This document shows positions 50,401-59,420 of a DNA stretch of 64,000 nt, in pieces. Both the position numbers and the translations under genes were made by a program. The stretch is from Mantis religiosa (Eukaryota; Arthropoda; Insecta; Mantodea; Mantidae). Under the pieces are notes generated by a model. That model was given only the letters and a program-made list of their open reading frames with translations. It had not been told where the DNA came from and did not search any database. The first letter of the stretch is position 1; every line of letters starts with the position of its first letter. The stretch covers positions 4,788,467 through 4,852,466 of the forward strand of contig CM060958.1 in the NCBI GenBank assembly GCA_030765055.1. The letters run 5' to 3'.

Positions 50401-53400
50401 CTCCTAGGTTTGTAGGGAAACTATCAAGGTGAGAGTGCAAAAAGTGGATTTTAAGTGACATACGGCAACCCATTTCTTTGTAGCTCCTTAATAGTTCTGA
50501 GACTAAAGTTTCATAATTTTCTTCTTTGTTATTGCCCAGGAAGCCTTCCACCACTGATTTAAATGATTTCCATGCTGCCAGTTCAACACGTTTAAGCTTT
50601 GATTCAAAAACACTGTCTTTAAGAAGTAGTCTTATTTGAGGTCCGACAAATGTACCCTCCTTCAATTTAGATTCACTTATTTTGGGAAAGATACTTCTTA
50701 AATACTCAAATGCACTTCCACTTTTGTCCAAACCTTTAACAAAATTCTTCATTAGCCCGAGCTTTATGTGAAGTGGGGGGAGAAGAACTTTGTTTGGGTC
50801 TACTAGAGGCACGTACTTAACACTGCTTGCTCCAGGGGTATAGTCTTCCCTTTTCCCCCACTCTTTCACTATAAAATGCTTGTCAGTTGCCCTACTGTCC
50901 CATAAGCACAACAAAAAGCAATATTTTGTGAAACCTCCCTGCAGTCCCGTTAGCAATGCAACTACCTTGAGGTCATTACAAATTTCCCAGCAATGGTTTT
51001 GATAACTAATAGCATCTAAAATTATGGACATGGAATCGTATGTCTCCATCATTCCTATGGCATGAAATAAAGGTATTGAAGGTAGTAAATTGCCATTATG
51101 AAGCAACACTGCCTTTAAGCTGTATTTAGAAGAGTCAATGGCTATTATTTTAAATTAAGTCAATATGAGTTGGTATCATACCTCATTTCTGTAATTTTAT
51201 ATAAAAGAATAAGAATATCTCAAAAACGTTACGTGATACAGCATTTTCAACGGCATTTTTGGAATCAGCGAGTCATTTTGCATAAGAATTAGCCTATTTT
51301 GTTTCGGGTACAAAAAACGTGTTCCCTAGTGTTATACAAAGGGTGACATTGCATTCGGAACACATCATCCATGTCCTAAGTACACCCTCGTCGAATAAGA
51401 ATTGAAGATAGGCCTCCTCAATATTAAAATAAAAGGACAAGTCCATTTTACTGATTTGTCGAGCCATTTCCTGATTTTCAACAACGTACTGAACAAATCT
51501 TAAATATTCAAAGAACGCACAGAACGAAAAGCCTTCACTTCTAAAATACAATAATAGGTAAAATACAATACAAATAGAGTAAAATACAATAATACAATAC
51601 TGGTGGCCCTTGGTTAACCAAAAGTAGATTCTGTTAGAAGAATGAGTGTAGGTATCAAAGCTCAAGCAAGTGTTTACTGTATCAGAGTTCTGTCTGTGTA
51701 CTACAACTGAAATAATTTAAATTGTTTGAAAGGACTTACGGAAGGAACGAGCTCATTCTATGAAACTGGAGGTGTCAAAACTAAAAGATAAATGTAAAAC
51801 TGCAGAGAGCCAAAAGCAGATATCTTCAAAAGATGCGCAGATACTGGAGAAACACAAGTAAGTAAAATACTTATTTTAATGCAAGTTCTTTTTAAATTGT
51901 GACTTAACCCTACATCAGTTGGTTGTTACTTTTATTGATTTTTGTGAATATATTTAATTATTTTTAAAAAGGGTTTTACAATTTTTTATTTTTGTTCTTA
52001 ATCTAATAATACTAATGGTACAACAATAATACAAACAATAGTGTAGTATTAACAGTGAAGGCAGCAGTTGTTAAAATATAGTGTGAAAGAATAAAATAAC
52101 TTGTTACATCAAAATAAAGCACATAAACAATTTTTACTTATTAAAACACATGCTAGTTTTGTTTTCTCCTTTCCCCCTATATTTTCCTATTTTACACTAT
52201 CCTATTTTTCCAACTCTTAAATCTCAAAGTACAAGGCGTGTTCACAACAGCTATCTTTTTTTCTCACAAAGTAAACACAAGAAACATGTGAAACTAGTGT
52301 CACCTCTTAACGTACACTCTCTCTAGCCGTACACATTTTTCACATCGACGCCATGATTTCATGGCCGCTGCAGACGCTTCTTTCGGAGTGTGTTTTGACC
52401 ACTGGAGGCAAAAGCAGCACGACTAGTGAATCTGCGACCACAGAGAGTGTCTTTCATCGTGGGAAATAGCCAAAAGTCGCTAGGAGACAGGTCAGGTGAT
52501 AGGGAGCATGAGCAATCGCTTTAAAGTTGTCACGAAGAAACTCCTGCATCCCGTTTGCCTGATGCATTGTTTTGATGAAAGAGCACACATCCAACCTTTC
52601 CCGCCCATTTTTCGCATAATGTTGGGAGGAGTTTACTCTTACTCTTCAAAACATTTTAGTAGGAAGCAGCTGTCCCTGTAGTGCCCTTTGGATTGCAGTG
52701 AGTAAGGATTACACCACTGCTGTCCCAGAAGACAGTTTTTTGATGGCAGTGAGTCTGTGTGCTTCCATTGAGCTGACTGGCACTTCGTTTCAGAGTTGAA
52801 AAAGGGCATCCACATCTCATCCATTGTCACAATTGATTGAAGGAAAGTTCTATTCATGCTGTCATGCGTCAACATCGCCTGACAATTTGCCACGCACGCA
52901 GCCTTGTGATCATCCGTCAGCATGCATGGCACCCTCCTGGAAGACAGACACTTTTCGCATTTTCAGATCTTCATGCAGGATTGTGTGCACAGATCCCACG
53001 GAAATGCCAATTTTGGAGGCGATGTATGCAATGCTCAATTGGCGACCCTCCAAAACAAGGTTCTCCACTTGCTGGATCATGTTGTTAGACTGGCTGGTGC
53101 GAGGCCCTGACTGTCTTGGTTTGTTGTCACACGATGTTCTGTCTTCATTGAACTGTCACACCCAGGAACGCACATTAGACACACCCATGGTACCATCACC
53201 AGATGCCTCACTTAACTGTCTTGGTTGTCACATGATGTTCTGCCTTCATTGAACTGTCACACCCAGGAACGTACATTAGACACATCCATGGTACCATCAC
53301 CACATACCTCACTTAACTGTCTTGGTTTGTTGTCACACCCAGGAACGCACATTAGACACATCCATGGTACCATCACCAGATGCCTCACTTAACTGTCTTG

Positions 53401-55899
53401 GTTTGTTGTCACATGATGTTCTGCCTTCATTGAACTGTCACCCAGGAACGCACATTAGACACATCCATGGTACCATCACCACATTCCTCACTTAACTGTC
53501 TTGGTTTGTTGTCACACGATGTTCTGTCTTCATTGAACTGTCACACCCAGGAACGTACATTAGACACATCCATGGTACCATCACCAGATGCCTCACTTAA
53601 CTGTCTTGGTTTGCTGTCACATAATGTTCTGCCTTCATTGAACTGTCACCCAGGAACGCACATTAGACTCATCCATGGTACCATCACCACATACCTCACT
53701 TAACTGTCTTGATTTGTTGTGACACGATGTTCTGTCTTCATTGAACTGTCACACCCAGGAACGCACATTAGACACATCCATGGTACCATCACCACATACC
53801 TCACTTAACTGTCTTGGTTTGTTGTCACACGATGTTCTGTCTTCATTGAACTGTCACACCCAGGAACGTACATTAGACTCATCCATGGTACCATCACCAC
53901 ATTCCTCACTTAACTATCTTGGTTTGTTGTCACACGATGTTCTGTCTTCATTGAACTGTCACACCCAGGAATGTACATTAGACACATCCATGGTACCATC
54001 ACCACATGCCTCACTCAACTGTCTTGGTTTGTTGTCACACGATGTTCTGTCTTCATTGAACTGTTACACCCAGGAACGTACATTAGACACATCCATGTTA
54101 CCATCACCACATGCCTCACTTAACTGTCTTGGTTTGTTGTCACACGATGTTCTGTCTTCATTGAACTGTTACACCCAGGAACGTACATTAGACACATCCA
54201 TGTTACCATCACCACATGCCTCACTTAACTGTCTTGATTTGTTGTCACACGATGTTCTGTCTTCATTGAACTGTCACACCCAGGAACGCACATTAGACAC
54301 ATCCATGGTACCATCACCACATGCCTCACTCAACTGACGATGAATTTCAATAGGTGTCACACCACAAAAATGGAGAATGCGAATGATTACACGCTGTTCT
54401 TGCAATGAAAACGTTGCCATTTTAAGTATCAAAGAGACCTAACTCTTGTTGCTACCACTAGAGTTCTATGATCTGTACACTGCTGCCATCTCTGTCACGC
54501 ATTCACAAAGAGTCCATGTGTGTTTAAAAATAAAAAAAAGCTTGGTCCCAGTTCTGAAAAAAAATAGGTGTTATAACTTGAACGCACCTTGTATTTATGG
54601 CATATTGTTCTACCAAGTTTGAAACAAAATTACTTTTTGCTCTTCCTATAGGTTAGGTGAAGTATTTCTGTGCTTTCCCCACTTTGTATTTCCTTCCCTT
54701 TCTAAATAGAACACCTTATGTGTCATGTTTCTCTTCTCTCGGGTAGAAAATCTTTCTCTATCTATATCATGTCTTGTTCACATTGTTGATCTAGCTGCCC
54801 TACATTGATATTGTAGCTCTGTGGTAAACAGAGAGCGAATTCTAAGTCATTTGAGTTGCTTAGACCATTCCAGACATACAGGTTTTGGTCATGTGACTTT
54901 CAGTGGATGCAAATGCTGAAATTAGCAATACGTGTAACCCCAATACATTGTCAGCCAAGAAGGTACTCAGAGGGGTGGCGTTTCAAAAAACTAAGAGCAG
55001 TGCAAGAAAAATAGATGGCTGGCACTTTCTGGATGCACTGCTACCGATGGAAGGTTAACAAAGAAAACATATTTGTATTTCTCTACATTGCGCTTATCCC
55101 AACCAAGTTCAAGTACCAACTATTCATTTATTTTTACTGAACCATTTTTTCAAGATGATTTTACATTCAGATATTTTTCAGATGATTTTTATTTTATCAC
55201 TTTTGTAATGATAAATTATAACTAATTCTTTTGAAGCATGCCATATTTTTGCACTTATTTCAACCAGATTTTTAAATATGTCAAATTATTTGATTAGAAC
55301 TTTGCATATAACATTTCAACTGTTTCATGCACAACTCTATTTGCCTAAAAACTGAGAAGGCTTAGTTTCTCCATCTATTTTGATGATGATTTTAGTAAAA
55401 TTTGAAATGCATTAACAAAGTGTCTTCAAACTCCAACACATTGTACTTAGGGCTGTGTACAGTTTGTTTCTTGATTTACACAAACACATGTTCCTATGAT
55501 GCATTCGCCTTAATACCAATTGGGTACACCTACATCTTGTAATTTATTTTAACAGATGTATGAAGTTAATGGTTGTAGTCAGTCACTGTTTCCATCGTCA
55601 AAGCTTTCATATCTGTTAAGGTGTAGTCATATCTAGAATTTCTCTTCTTGCTTTGGTATTGGCATGCATTTCTGAAATGTTATGTGATCATTTTGTTAAG
55701 ATGTAATAACAATAGCATTTATTTCAGGCCTACTTTATGTGAAGGTATATTGATTATGATCAACAAAAAATTAATTTGTAGTGAATGGAGCTAGTTACAT
55801 GATTGTTTTTTGTTTTCTGTTTCAGAAAGAAATTAAAGCATTACAAAAATCTGATTGGCTTGAAGTGGGACTTCACAGCTCCGGAAGGTCACTGTATTG
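41485..55899 (+). CDS. Spc24-like kinetochore protein, four exons (3' end missing)
   Basis: Exons 41485-41602, 41730-41851, 51733-51857 and 55826-55899 join in consistent phases (1, 0, 2). Donors are G|GTAAAT, CTA|GTAAGT and AA|GTAAGT; acceptors are TTTCTAG, TTGAAAG and GTTTCAG. The protein starts MNVTNIFEAS and has about 100 residues of charged heptad-like coiled coil (for example KLQELEDQLKNEEQRL, MKLEVSKLKDK). It ends in YKNLIGLKWDFTAPEGHCIG. That end resembles the start of the globular domain of Spc24 (hydrophobics, then K/E-W-D-Y/F, then E/A-P). Spc24 pairs with Spc25 at the inner end of the Ndc80 complex that links kinetochores to microtubules. Coiled coil followed by a small C-terminal domain fits. 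The last exon end is uncertain (55887 or 55899), and the remaining 40 or so residues were not found in the window. Another coiled-coil protein is possible. Confidence 0.55.
41852..42860. other. Intron 2 of the Spc24-like gene, part before the PLE nest
   Basis: AT-rich intronic sequence with no element recognised. A 60-codon open frame at 41941-42123 has no visible similarity to any protein. Confidence 0.35.
42922..42956 (-). ncRNA. Hammerhead-like motif, PLE family C left arm
   Basis: Minus-strand CTGAGGA, extra T, stem II GAGATC/GATCTT around a GAAT loop, then GAAAATGTTTC. The core matches CUGANGA fully. The sequence after GAAA differs from the other families and from the right-arm copy (GAAAACATTTT) by an inversion-like change, so stem III is not conserved. 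Confidence 0.4.
44444..44477 (-). ncRNA. Hammerhead-like motif, PLE family B minus arm
   Basis: Identical to the motifs at 48110-48143 and 61800-61833: CCGAAGA core (U4 to C), extra T, stem II GCAAA/TTTGC with loop CGATGA, GAAA, palindromic ACATGT, and C as cleavage base. Confidence 0.5.
45582..45779. mobile_element. Miniature inverted derivative of PLE family A
   Basis: A 198-bp palindrome-like insertion flanked by the 11-bp duplication TTGTTTATAAT (45571-45581, 45780-45790). The empty site is visible in the plus B arm near 47010. The left half is the reversed family A 3' end (ATAAAAATTATTTGTGGTTG to GGCCCTGG). The right half is the forward 3' end with the long extension ending AAACACACAT, as at 40414. 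No coding sequence remains. The outer ends match those of the full A dimer. Confidence 0.9.
46404..48153 (+). pseudogene. PLE RT / GIY-YIG, family B plus arm
   Basis: Continuous frame from DVMFSRADKGNKIVIL to NMSSK with only two in-frame stops: TGA at 46534-46536 (CGA in the copy at 60241) and TGA at 47806-47808 before KKEHFRHL (AGA in the minus arm). RT motifs present are KIHKPNIPMRPI, SFDICSLFPSIP (minus arm: SFDVRSLFPSIP), GLAMGSPLSPFLANL and YVDD. The nuclease has GIY, CKDC and YIG, but the stop falls after GT and removes the C-terminal part. It is 5'-truncated relative to the copy at 59861. Confidence 0.85.
48110..48143 (+). ncRNA. Hammerhead-like motif, PLE family B plus arm
   Basis: CCGAAGA (48110-48116), T, stem II GCAAA (48118-48122) / TTTGC (48129-48133) with loop CGATGA, GAAA (48134-48137), then CATGTC ending at 48143. 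It lies inside the last codons of the ORF (AEDANDDLRNMSS), so the same bases would serve protein and RNA. Confidence 0.55.
48577..48611 (+). ncRNA. Hammerhead-like motif, PLE family C right arm
   Basis: CTGAGGA (48577-48583, full core match), T, stem II GAGATC/GATCTT with loop GAAT, then GAAAACATTTT. Stem III lacks the GTC triplet, so this copy is probably inactive. The first half overlaps the C-terminal codons TAEDEIE and the stop. Confidence 0.4.
48669..49056 (-). other. Intronic stretch with a 100-codon open frame of unknown origin
   Basis: The minus frame at 48662-48964 includes KLCGRASSKYIRTFKTRWYE, which vaguely recalls the (K)RxFxxxW motif of zinc-finger transposon-derived proteins. 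No zinc ligands or splice structure could be assigned. It probably belongs to an old element or is chance. Confidence 0.2.
49069..49311 (+). mobile_element. tRNA-derived SINE with poly(A) tail and target-site duplication
   Basis: The element begins GCCCACCTTGGTAGCATGG and has box A (TGGTAGCATGGTGTTAGC, about 49077-49094) and box B (GAGTTCGAATC, about 49123-49133). A 150-bp tRNA-unrelated body follows, ending GGAGGACGTAAAATA and a poly(A) run to 49311. It is flanked by AAACTGATAATA at 49057-49068 and 49312-49323. The head looks most like tRNA-Val by its CTGCCTCAC anticodon region, but it is degenerate and no clean cloverleaf forms. It is unrelated in sequence to the SINE at 63773. Perfect duplications and tail suggest a recent insertion. 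Confidence 0.9.
49324..49741. other. Intronic stretch without recognisable feature
   Basis: AT-rich intron 2 sequence between the SINE and the PLE 3' fragment; nothing recognised. Confidence 0.35.
49742..49860 (+). mobile_element. PLE 3'-end fragment, fourth family (D)
   Basis: A short segment has the layout of PLE ends: a hammerhead-like motif at 49762-49795, then a tail with GTGAGTGAAGCAGTGTG and TTCTTGATTCACTTTTGTG, which recalls the GTGAAGCAGATGTG stretch after the motif in family B. No coding sequence remains upstream. Confidence 0.45.
49762..49795 (+). ncRNA. Hammerhead-like motif, family D; best core match in the window
   Basis: CTGATGA (49762-49768, exact core), one extra T, perfect 6-bp stem II AAGAGC (49770-49775) / GCTCTT (49780-49785) with an AAAA loop, GAAA (49786-49789), palindromic ACATGT (49789-49794) and C at 49795 as cleavage base. 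Only the extra T between core and stem departs from the textbook hammerhead. Confidence 0.6.
49946..51331 (-). mobile_element. DNA transposon with about 120-bp inverted repeats and CACTR termini
   Basis: The ends CACTGGGGAACA (from 49946) and, reversed, CACTAGGGAACA (to 51331) continue as imperfect inverted repeats of about 120 bp. Shared parts include ACCCGAAACAAAATAGGC, CTGATTCCAAAAATGCC and GCTGTATCACGTAA. A 3-bp direct repeat TTA flanks it (49943-49945, 51332-51334). CACTR termini with 3-bp duplications suit the CACTA-like group, and TTA also suits PIF/Harbinger, so the superfamily is left open. It carries one partial ORF (next entry) and is 1386 bp long, so it is likely an internally deleted copy. 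Confidence 0.8.
50297..51109 (-). CDS. Transposase-like protein of unknown function, 5'-truncated
   Basis: 270 codons from the first Met; the same frame runs further upstream as AIDSSKYSLKA to a stop near 51150, so the N-terminus was lost with the internal deletion. Visible blocks are LLHNGNLLPSIPLFHAIGM, a Cys-containing segment TKYCFLLCLWDSRATDKHF, PPLHIKLGLMKNFVKGLDK, EGTFVGPQIRLLLKD, and a C-terminal SDEQGERFHQDISEMERRYQ. I recall proteins with these blocks as common uncharacterised, multi-copy predictions in arthropod genomes. The position between inverted repeats, and a second decayed copy at 4530-5120 also between CACT termini, argue that it is the element's own transposase. No acidic triad could be assigned. 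The C-terminal half is intact. Confidence 0.65.
   Translation of the reverse strand: MLLHNGNLLPSIPLFHAIGMMETYDSMSIILDAISYQNHCWEICNDLKVVALLTGLQGGFTKYCFLLCLWDSRATDKHFIVKEWGKREDYTPGASSVKYVPLVDPNKVLLPPLHIKLGLMKNFVKGLDKSGSAFEYLRSIFPKISESKLKEGTFVGPQIRLLLKDSVFESKLKRVELAAWKSFKSVVEGFLGNNKEENYETLVSELLRSYKEMGCRMSLKIHFLHSHLDSFPTNLGAVSDEQGERFHQDISEMERRYQSRWDSAMFGDTF
51335..51732. other. Intronic stretch before exon 3
   Basis: No element recognised. A minus-strand open frame at 51294-51665 has no visible similarity and overlaps the transposon end. The exon 3 acceptor is at 51731-51732. Confidence 0.35.
51858..52229. other. Intron 3 sequence before the mariner element
   Basis: AT-rich; no gene or repeat recognised. 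Confidence 0.35.
52300..54420 (-). pseudogene. mariner transposase, broken, with amplified N-terminal segment
   Basis: Starts MATFSLQEQRVIIRILHFCG at 54420, then EIHRQLSEASGDGTM and VRSWV, the first DNA-binding helix-turn-helix region. After the repeats come the second helix region (IASKIGISVGSVHTILHEDL, about 52960-53020) and MLTDDHK. The first catalytic region reads IVTMDEMW, the second FHQNNA where FHQDNA is usual, and the third SPDLSPSDFWLFP. The Asp to Asn change in the second motif, a TGA inside every repeat unit and several frameshifts make it inactive. DD34D-type spacing identifies the mariner family. It lies in intron 3 of the Spc24-like gene on the opposite strand. Confidence 0.85.
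53110..54330. repeat. 105-bp tandem repeat derived from transposase coding sequence
   Basis: The motif CATTAGAC recurs about 12 times between 53170 and 54295, mostly 105 bp apart (35 codons), with two or three shortened units. The unit encodes, on the minus strand, SNVRSWV, stop, QFNEDRTSCDNKPRQ, LSEASGDGTM. Because the unit length is a multiple of three, an open frame of 198 codons also appears on the + strand (53741-54337); it is a by-product. Confidence 0.9.
54594..55825. other. Intron 3 sequence after the mariner element
   Basis: AT-rich with no recognisable element; it ends at the TTTCTGTTTCAG acceptor of exon 4. Confidence 0.4.
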
Positions 55900-57166
55900 G
55901 TTGTATCCTTTCTTTAATTTGGGTTGATGATACTTAATCGTTCCCATTTCAACTGATATGTGGTTCATTGTGCATCTCTCTGGTGGCAGCCAGATGAACT
56001 TTTTTATCAAAGTGTGATTTCATTTTGGACTTTGATCGACCGGCTCTGTTCTACCTTGTGGCGTTATTATTTAGTCATCTTGTTTCTCCAACTTAATTGA
56101 GCCACACATTCAGGAGCCAAATTTGTGGCGTTTTTTTCCTCCACTCGCAGCAGATAGGATGCACTTTGTTTCTCTAACTTAATCAGCCACATGTTCGGGC
56201 GACATATTTGTAACCATCCATCTTAATCATTGCAGGTCGAGATTTGATTAAATATATAATTTGATTGTATAATCTAACGTCCACTCGTCTCTATTACGGA
56301 TACCAAATAACTCTTTCTGTTACAAAACTTTTATATTCACTGCAACATTTTACCCTCATCATGAAACAAGACTGAAGAACATATCTATCTCAAGATTGAT
56401 TTTCCGTAACTATCGTTACTCCTCTATTAATTTTGTGATTGGCCGATGTACTGCTACGTCACTGCATTACGTAATACAATTATTACTACGGCCAATCACA
56501 AAATTACACATATATTTGTTTTTAATATATCATTACATGGCCTTCTAAGTCATATCAGAAAGCAATATTTATATAAAAAGTTCTAACTAAAACATATCGT
56601 TACAAATGCCCTCTTCAAAATATATGGAAAATAATTTTAACCTATTTAAATTAAATACTTCAACAATGTGTTTTCATATAATTTGAAGAATGCCCCAAAT
56701 TTTAACAAATTTGTTTACAACAATGAACTATAACAAATATAACATACATTAAATGAAATATAATAATAAATGAACATTTAACAACTTAGCATTACTATAA
56801 CACGTTTTTTTTTTTAAATATATATCATGTCTTTATGAGTGGGGTGTGACCCGCCCCAAATTTGCATTAAAGTATTTTTTATAATTAACATTTTTAAATT
56901 ATTTACAATGAACAAAACATAATACAACAGTATAAAGAATATCTTAACATAATTTGTAAACGAATATATTGTGACTTTGTGGGTTCGTGAAATGAAAAGA
57001 CCAATTGCACCACTCAAAAATGTTCTTTATTTCCACCGACTTACAGTTAAACACTTGCCAATTACACAGAGTTACGTAATGCACACAATTACAATTCACC
57101 AGTTCGTCCGTTACCGTTCCGATGCACGTACACAATCTTCTCGTCCGTTCGCTAGCTCGTCAAGCA

Positions 57167-57194
57167 CTGACTGACTGACTGACTGACTGACTGT
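57167..57194. repeat. (CTGA)n microsatellite at the LTR start site
   Basis: About seven copies of CTGA on the + strand, or TCAG on the minus strand, where each repeat restores an initiator-like TCAGT. The transcription start may therefore be spread over several positions. Confidence 0.7.
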
Positions 57195-57208
57195 CCTCAC
57201 TCTTTGCA

Positions 57209-57221
57209 CCCCTTTTTATAG
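57209..57221 (-). promoter_or_regulatory. TATA box of the solo LTR
   Basis: CTATAAAAAGGGG on the minus strand, 25-45 bp upstream of repeated TCAGT, the arthropod initiator motif. The transcript would run left and end after AATAAA near 57027, still within the LTR. Confidence 0.6.
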
Positions 57222-57707
57222 GGAAATCACTGTTTTCTAGACATCTCTGGCTTCAGTGAATCACCGCGAAGGTTCCAGATGGCAGGGGAAGAGGGGAGAG
57301 GCGGCTAGCGACAAGCGACAATCATCCCCTCAGTTAGTGGCTGAGATTAATGGGAGGGTGTGGCCCAGAATACTTCACGTCCAACCCTCCTGCTTGCCCG
57401 TTCTATAGGGTGTTCTGACTTTCGGGTGACAATATAATTAAAATGAAATAACTGAAATTTTAACAAAATTATATATACAATTTATATACAAAAGAATTCT
57501 CTGTTTTGCTGTTCATGTTGGGTGATTTGCCCACATAATTAATTTTTTTAGCTGTCCTGTATCTATGACAAAGTTCATAGTCATAACTTTTGAACCGTTA
57601 GTGTGATACATTTCCCTCAGTTGGCTAACCTGATCTTTGCAAGCATTCAGAACTTGCTAAATACTTCTTTTGTTTTTATGTATATTATAACTCTGTTTGA
57701 AGGTTAG

Positions 57708-59062
57708 GTTGTGTGTTCAAATCTTTTACAAAACTTTAACATTATTTTGTGTGGTGTATCATACATGTGACCACTATGACCTTCATTGTGTATTTGTGTG
57801 TGTGGGGAAATTTCGTGTACATATACATTACAGTTCACATCAAAATACTTAGAATTTACAACATACATCTTCTGATAACCATCTGTATTATAACATTCAT
57901 TGTTTGGTAAGTCAACATTTGTCTGTAAATTTCTTATTTCTTGGCTAACTAGTTCCCTTAGTTCATTAGATTGGCTATTCTGTACAAATTCTAACCTCCC
58001 TTGTTATTCACTTAGGTTAGTTATATCTTTCTCTTGTGAGCCTAATTTACTCACATTATCTATTTGTAAATTAGACTGGTTTTCCACTACACTGCTTATT
58101 TGTGTGGTTTGGTTTCGCATTTCAGATGAAATATTGTTTACACTTGCATTATTGTCCAGATTTAAGTTAGCAATTTGGTTTTCTAACATTGAGTTAACAT
58201 TTGTCTGTAAATTGCTTATTTCTTGGCTAACTAGTTGCCTTAATTCATTAGATTGGCTATTCTGTACAAATTCTAACCTCTCTTGTTGTTCTCTTAGGTT
58301 AGTTATATCTTTCTCTTGTGATCCTAATTGACTATGCACGGCTTCAATGGATTGAGAGTATTCAGTTCTCAATGCCTCGAGTTTGCTTGCATTATCGTTA
58401 GAAAACCTAATTTGTTCCTCTGTTAAATCCTGTATGTTTCTACGAATAGAATTTGTTTCCGTAGAAAAGTGTTCCTGCATAGTTTCTATTCTATTACCTA
58501 TCTGTTCTTCTGTGCTAGTAATCTCATTTCTAATTATGCTTAGCTCCAGATCCAGTTTGTTACTAAGCATTGCACTCACATTATCTATTTTAGCATCTAA
58601 TTTGCTACTGAGTTCTGCATTCTGATTTTCTATCTTCCTATTAAGATCTGCATTCTGACTTTCTATTTTCCTACTCAAATCTGCATTTTGACTTTCTATC
58701 TTATTATTTACGTCTTCTAACTTGCTACTGAGTTCTGCATTCTGATTTTCTATCTTCCTAAGATCTGCATTTTGATTTTCCATCTTATTATTTACATCCT
58801 CTAACTTGCTACTGAGTTCTGCATTCTGATTTTCTATCTTCCTAAGATCTGCATTTTGATTTTTCATCTTATTATTTACATCTTCTAGCTTGCTACCGAG
58901 TTCTGCTATCATCTTCACTATCTGGTCTAAGGTACTTACATCTGGTGATTCGCTAACACGACTCTCACCCTGTGCAAGCACGTTTGCTTCATGCAACTGT
59001 ACACTAAACTGATGGCGATGATCCATCCTTTCTGGCAATTTACGCCCGCTTCGGAGTCTCAT
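57708..59062 (-). pseudogene. gag-like coiled-coil protein of the LTR retroelement
   Basis: The main open part, 58004-59062 (352 codons), starts MRLRSGRKLPERMDH. It continues with three 28-29-residue repeats of the type ENQNADLRKIENQNAELSSK, LEDVNNK (about residues 55-150) and a long coiled coil to LGSQEKDITN. There LREQQERL has become LSE-stop-QGRL. After the TAA the same frame runs on to 57708, repeating LEFVQNSQSNELRxLVSQEI. So the C-terminal 100 or so residues are a duplicated segment and the gene is broken by one stop. No zinc knuckle was seen. The position just after a primer-binding-site-like sequence supports gag; the protein itself is mostly low-complexity coiled coil, so homology is uncertain. 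Confidence 0.55.
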
Positions 59063-59069
59063 ATACTGA

Positions 59070-59420
59070 AGTATTTTAACCTGCAGTTGGTCGTCTTGAT
59101 TCTCTAACGATGTGTAGATAATAGTTGGAAGTTTCCTTTGACCGTTGTGTAAATAAATTTGCTACCAATTCGAAGCCCAATGACGCCAAATTTGTGGCCT
59201 TATTATTTGGTCGTCTTGTTTCTCGATGATTAATTAGCCCCACGTTGGGCGCCAAATTTGTGACGCTTTTTTCCAGCGTAATCTCTCTCCATCTTAATCA
59301 CAGCCACACGTTGGTTCTCCAACTTGATCGAACCACACGTTCAGGAGCCAAATTTGTGGCGTTATTCCTTCAATCACAGCAGATAGGATGCACGCCGACT
59401 GTTTGGAAGATCCAGGTCGA
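59070..59420 (-). repeat. Repeated primer-binding-site-like leader
   Basis: The string CACAAATTTGGC followed by variants of GCCCAACGTGGGGC occurs three times (near 59185, 59262 and 59350) in the leader before the gag-like ORF, separated by diverged copies of AAGTTGGAGAAACAA-like sequence. Two more lie in the left terminal repeat (near 56125 and 56195). The leader and LTR end appear to have expanded in tandem. Confidence 0.55.

Larger units (their letters stand above)
52232..54591 (-). mobile_element. mariner-type transposon with internal tandem expansion
   Basis: Inverted ends CAAGGCGTGTTCA (from 52232) and, reversed, CAAGGTGCGTTCA (to 54591) are each preceded or followed by TA (52230-52231, 54592-54593), the mariner target duplication. 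Without the internal repeat block the element would be about 1.2-1.3 kb, the usual mariner size; at 2360 bp it is nearly doubled. Confidence 0.9.
56970..57431 (-). mobile_element. Solo LTR of a second retroelement family
   Basis: Reads TGTCACCCGAAAG to AAAGTCACA on the minus strand (5'-TG...CA-3') and is flanked by ATAT (56966-56969, 57432-57435). It holds a complete promoter and poly(A) arrangement: CTATAAAAAGGGG (57209-57221), a (CAGT)n run with initiator-like TCAGT about 25-45 bp downstream (57167-57194), and AATAAA near 57025-57030 followed by the LTR end. A 4-bp duplication fits Ty3/Gypsy-type or BEL-type integration. No internal part is left, so it arose by LTR-LTR recombination. Confidence 0.85.

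Noticed and set aside
53741..54337. 198-codon + strand open frame with 35-residue repeats
   Set aside because: It is antisense to the amplified mariner transposase segment; it stays open only because 105 is divisible by three.
58004..59062. Host coiled-coil gene
   Set aside because: It lies just inside direct terminal repeats after a primer-binding-site-like sequence, continues past a stop with a duplicated segment, and shows no introns, which fits a broken retroelement gag better.
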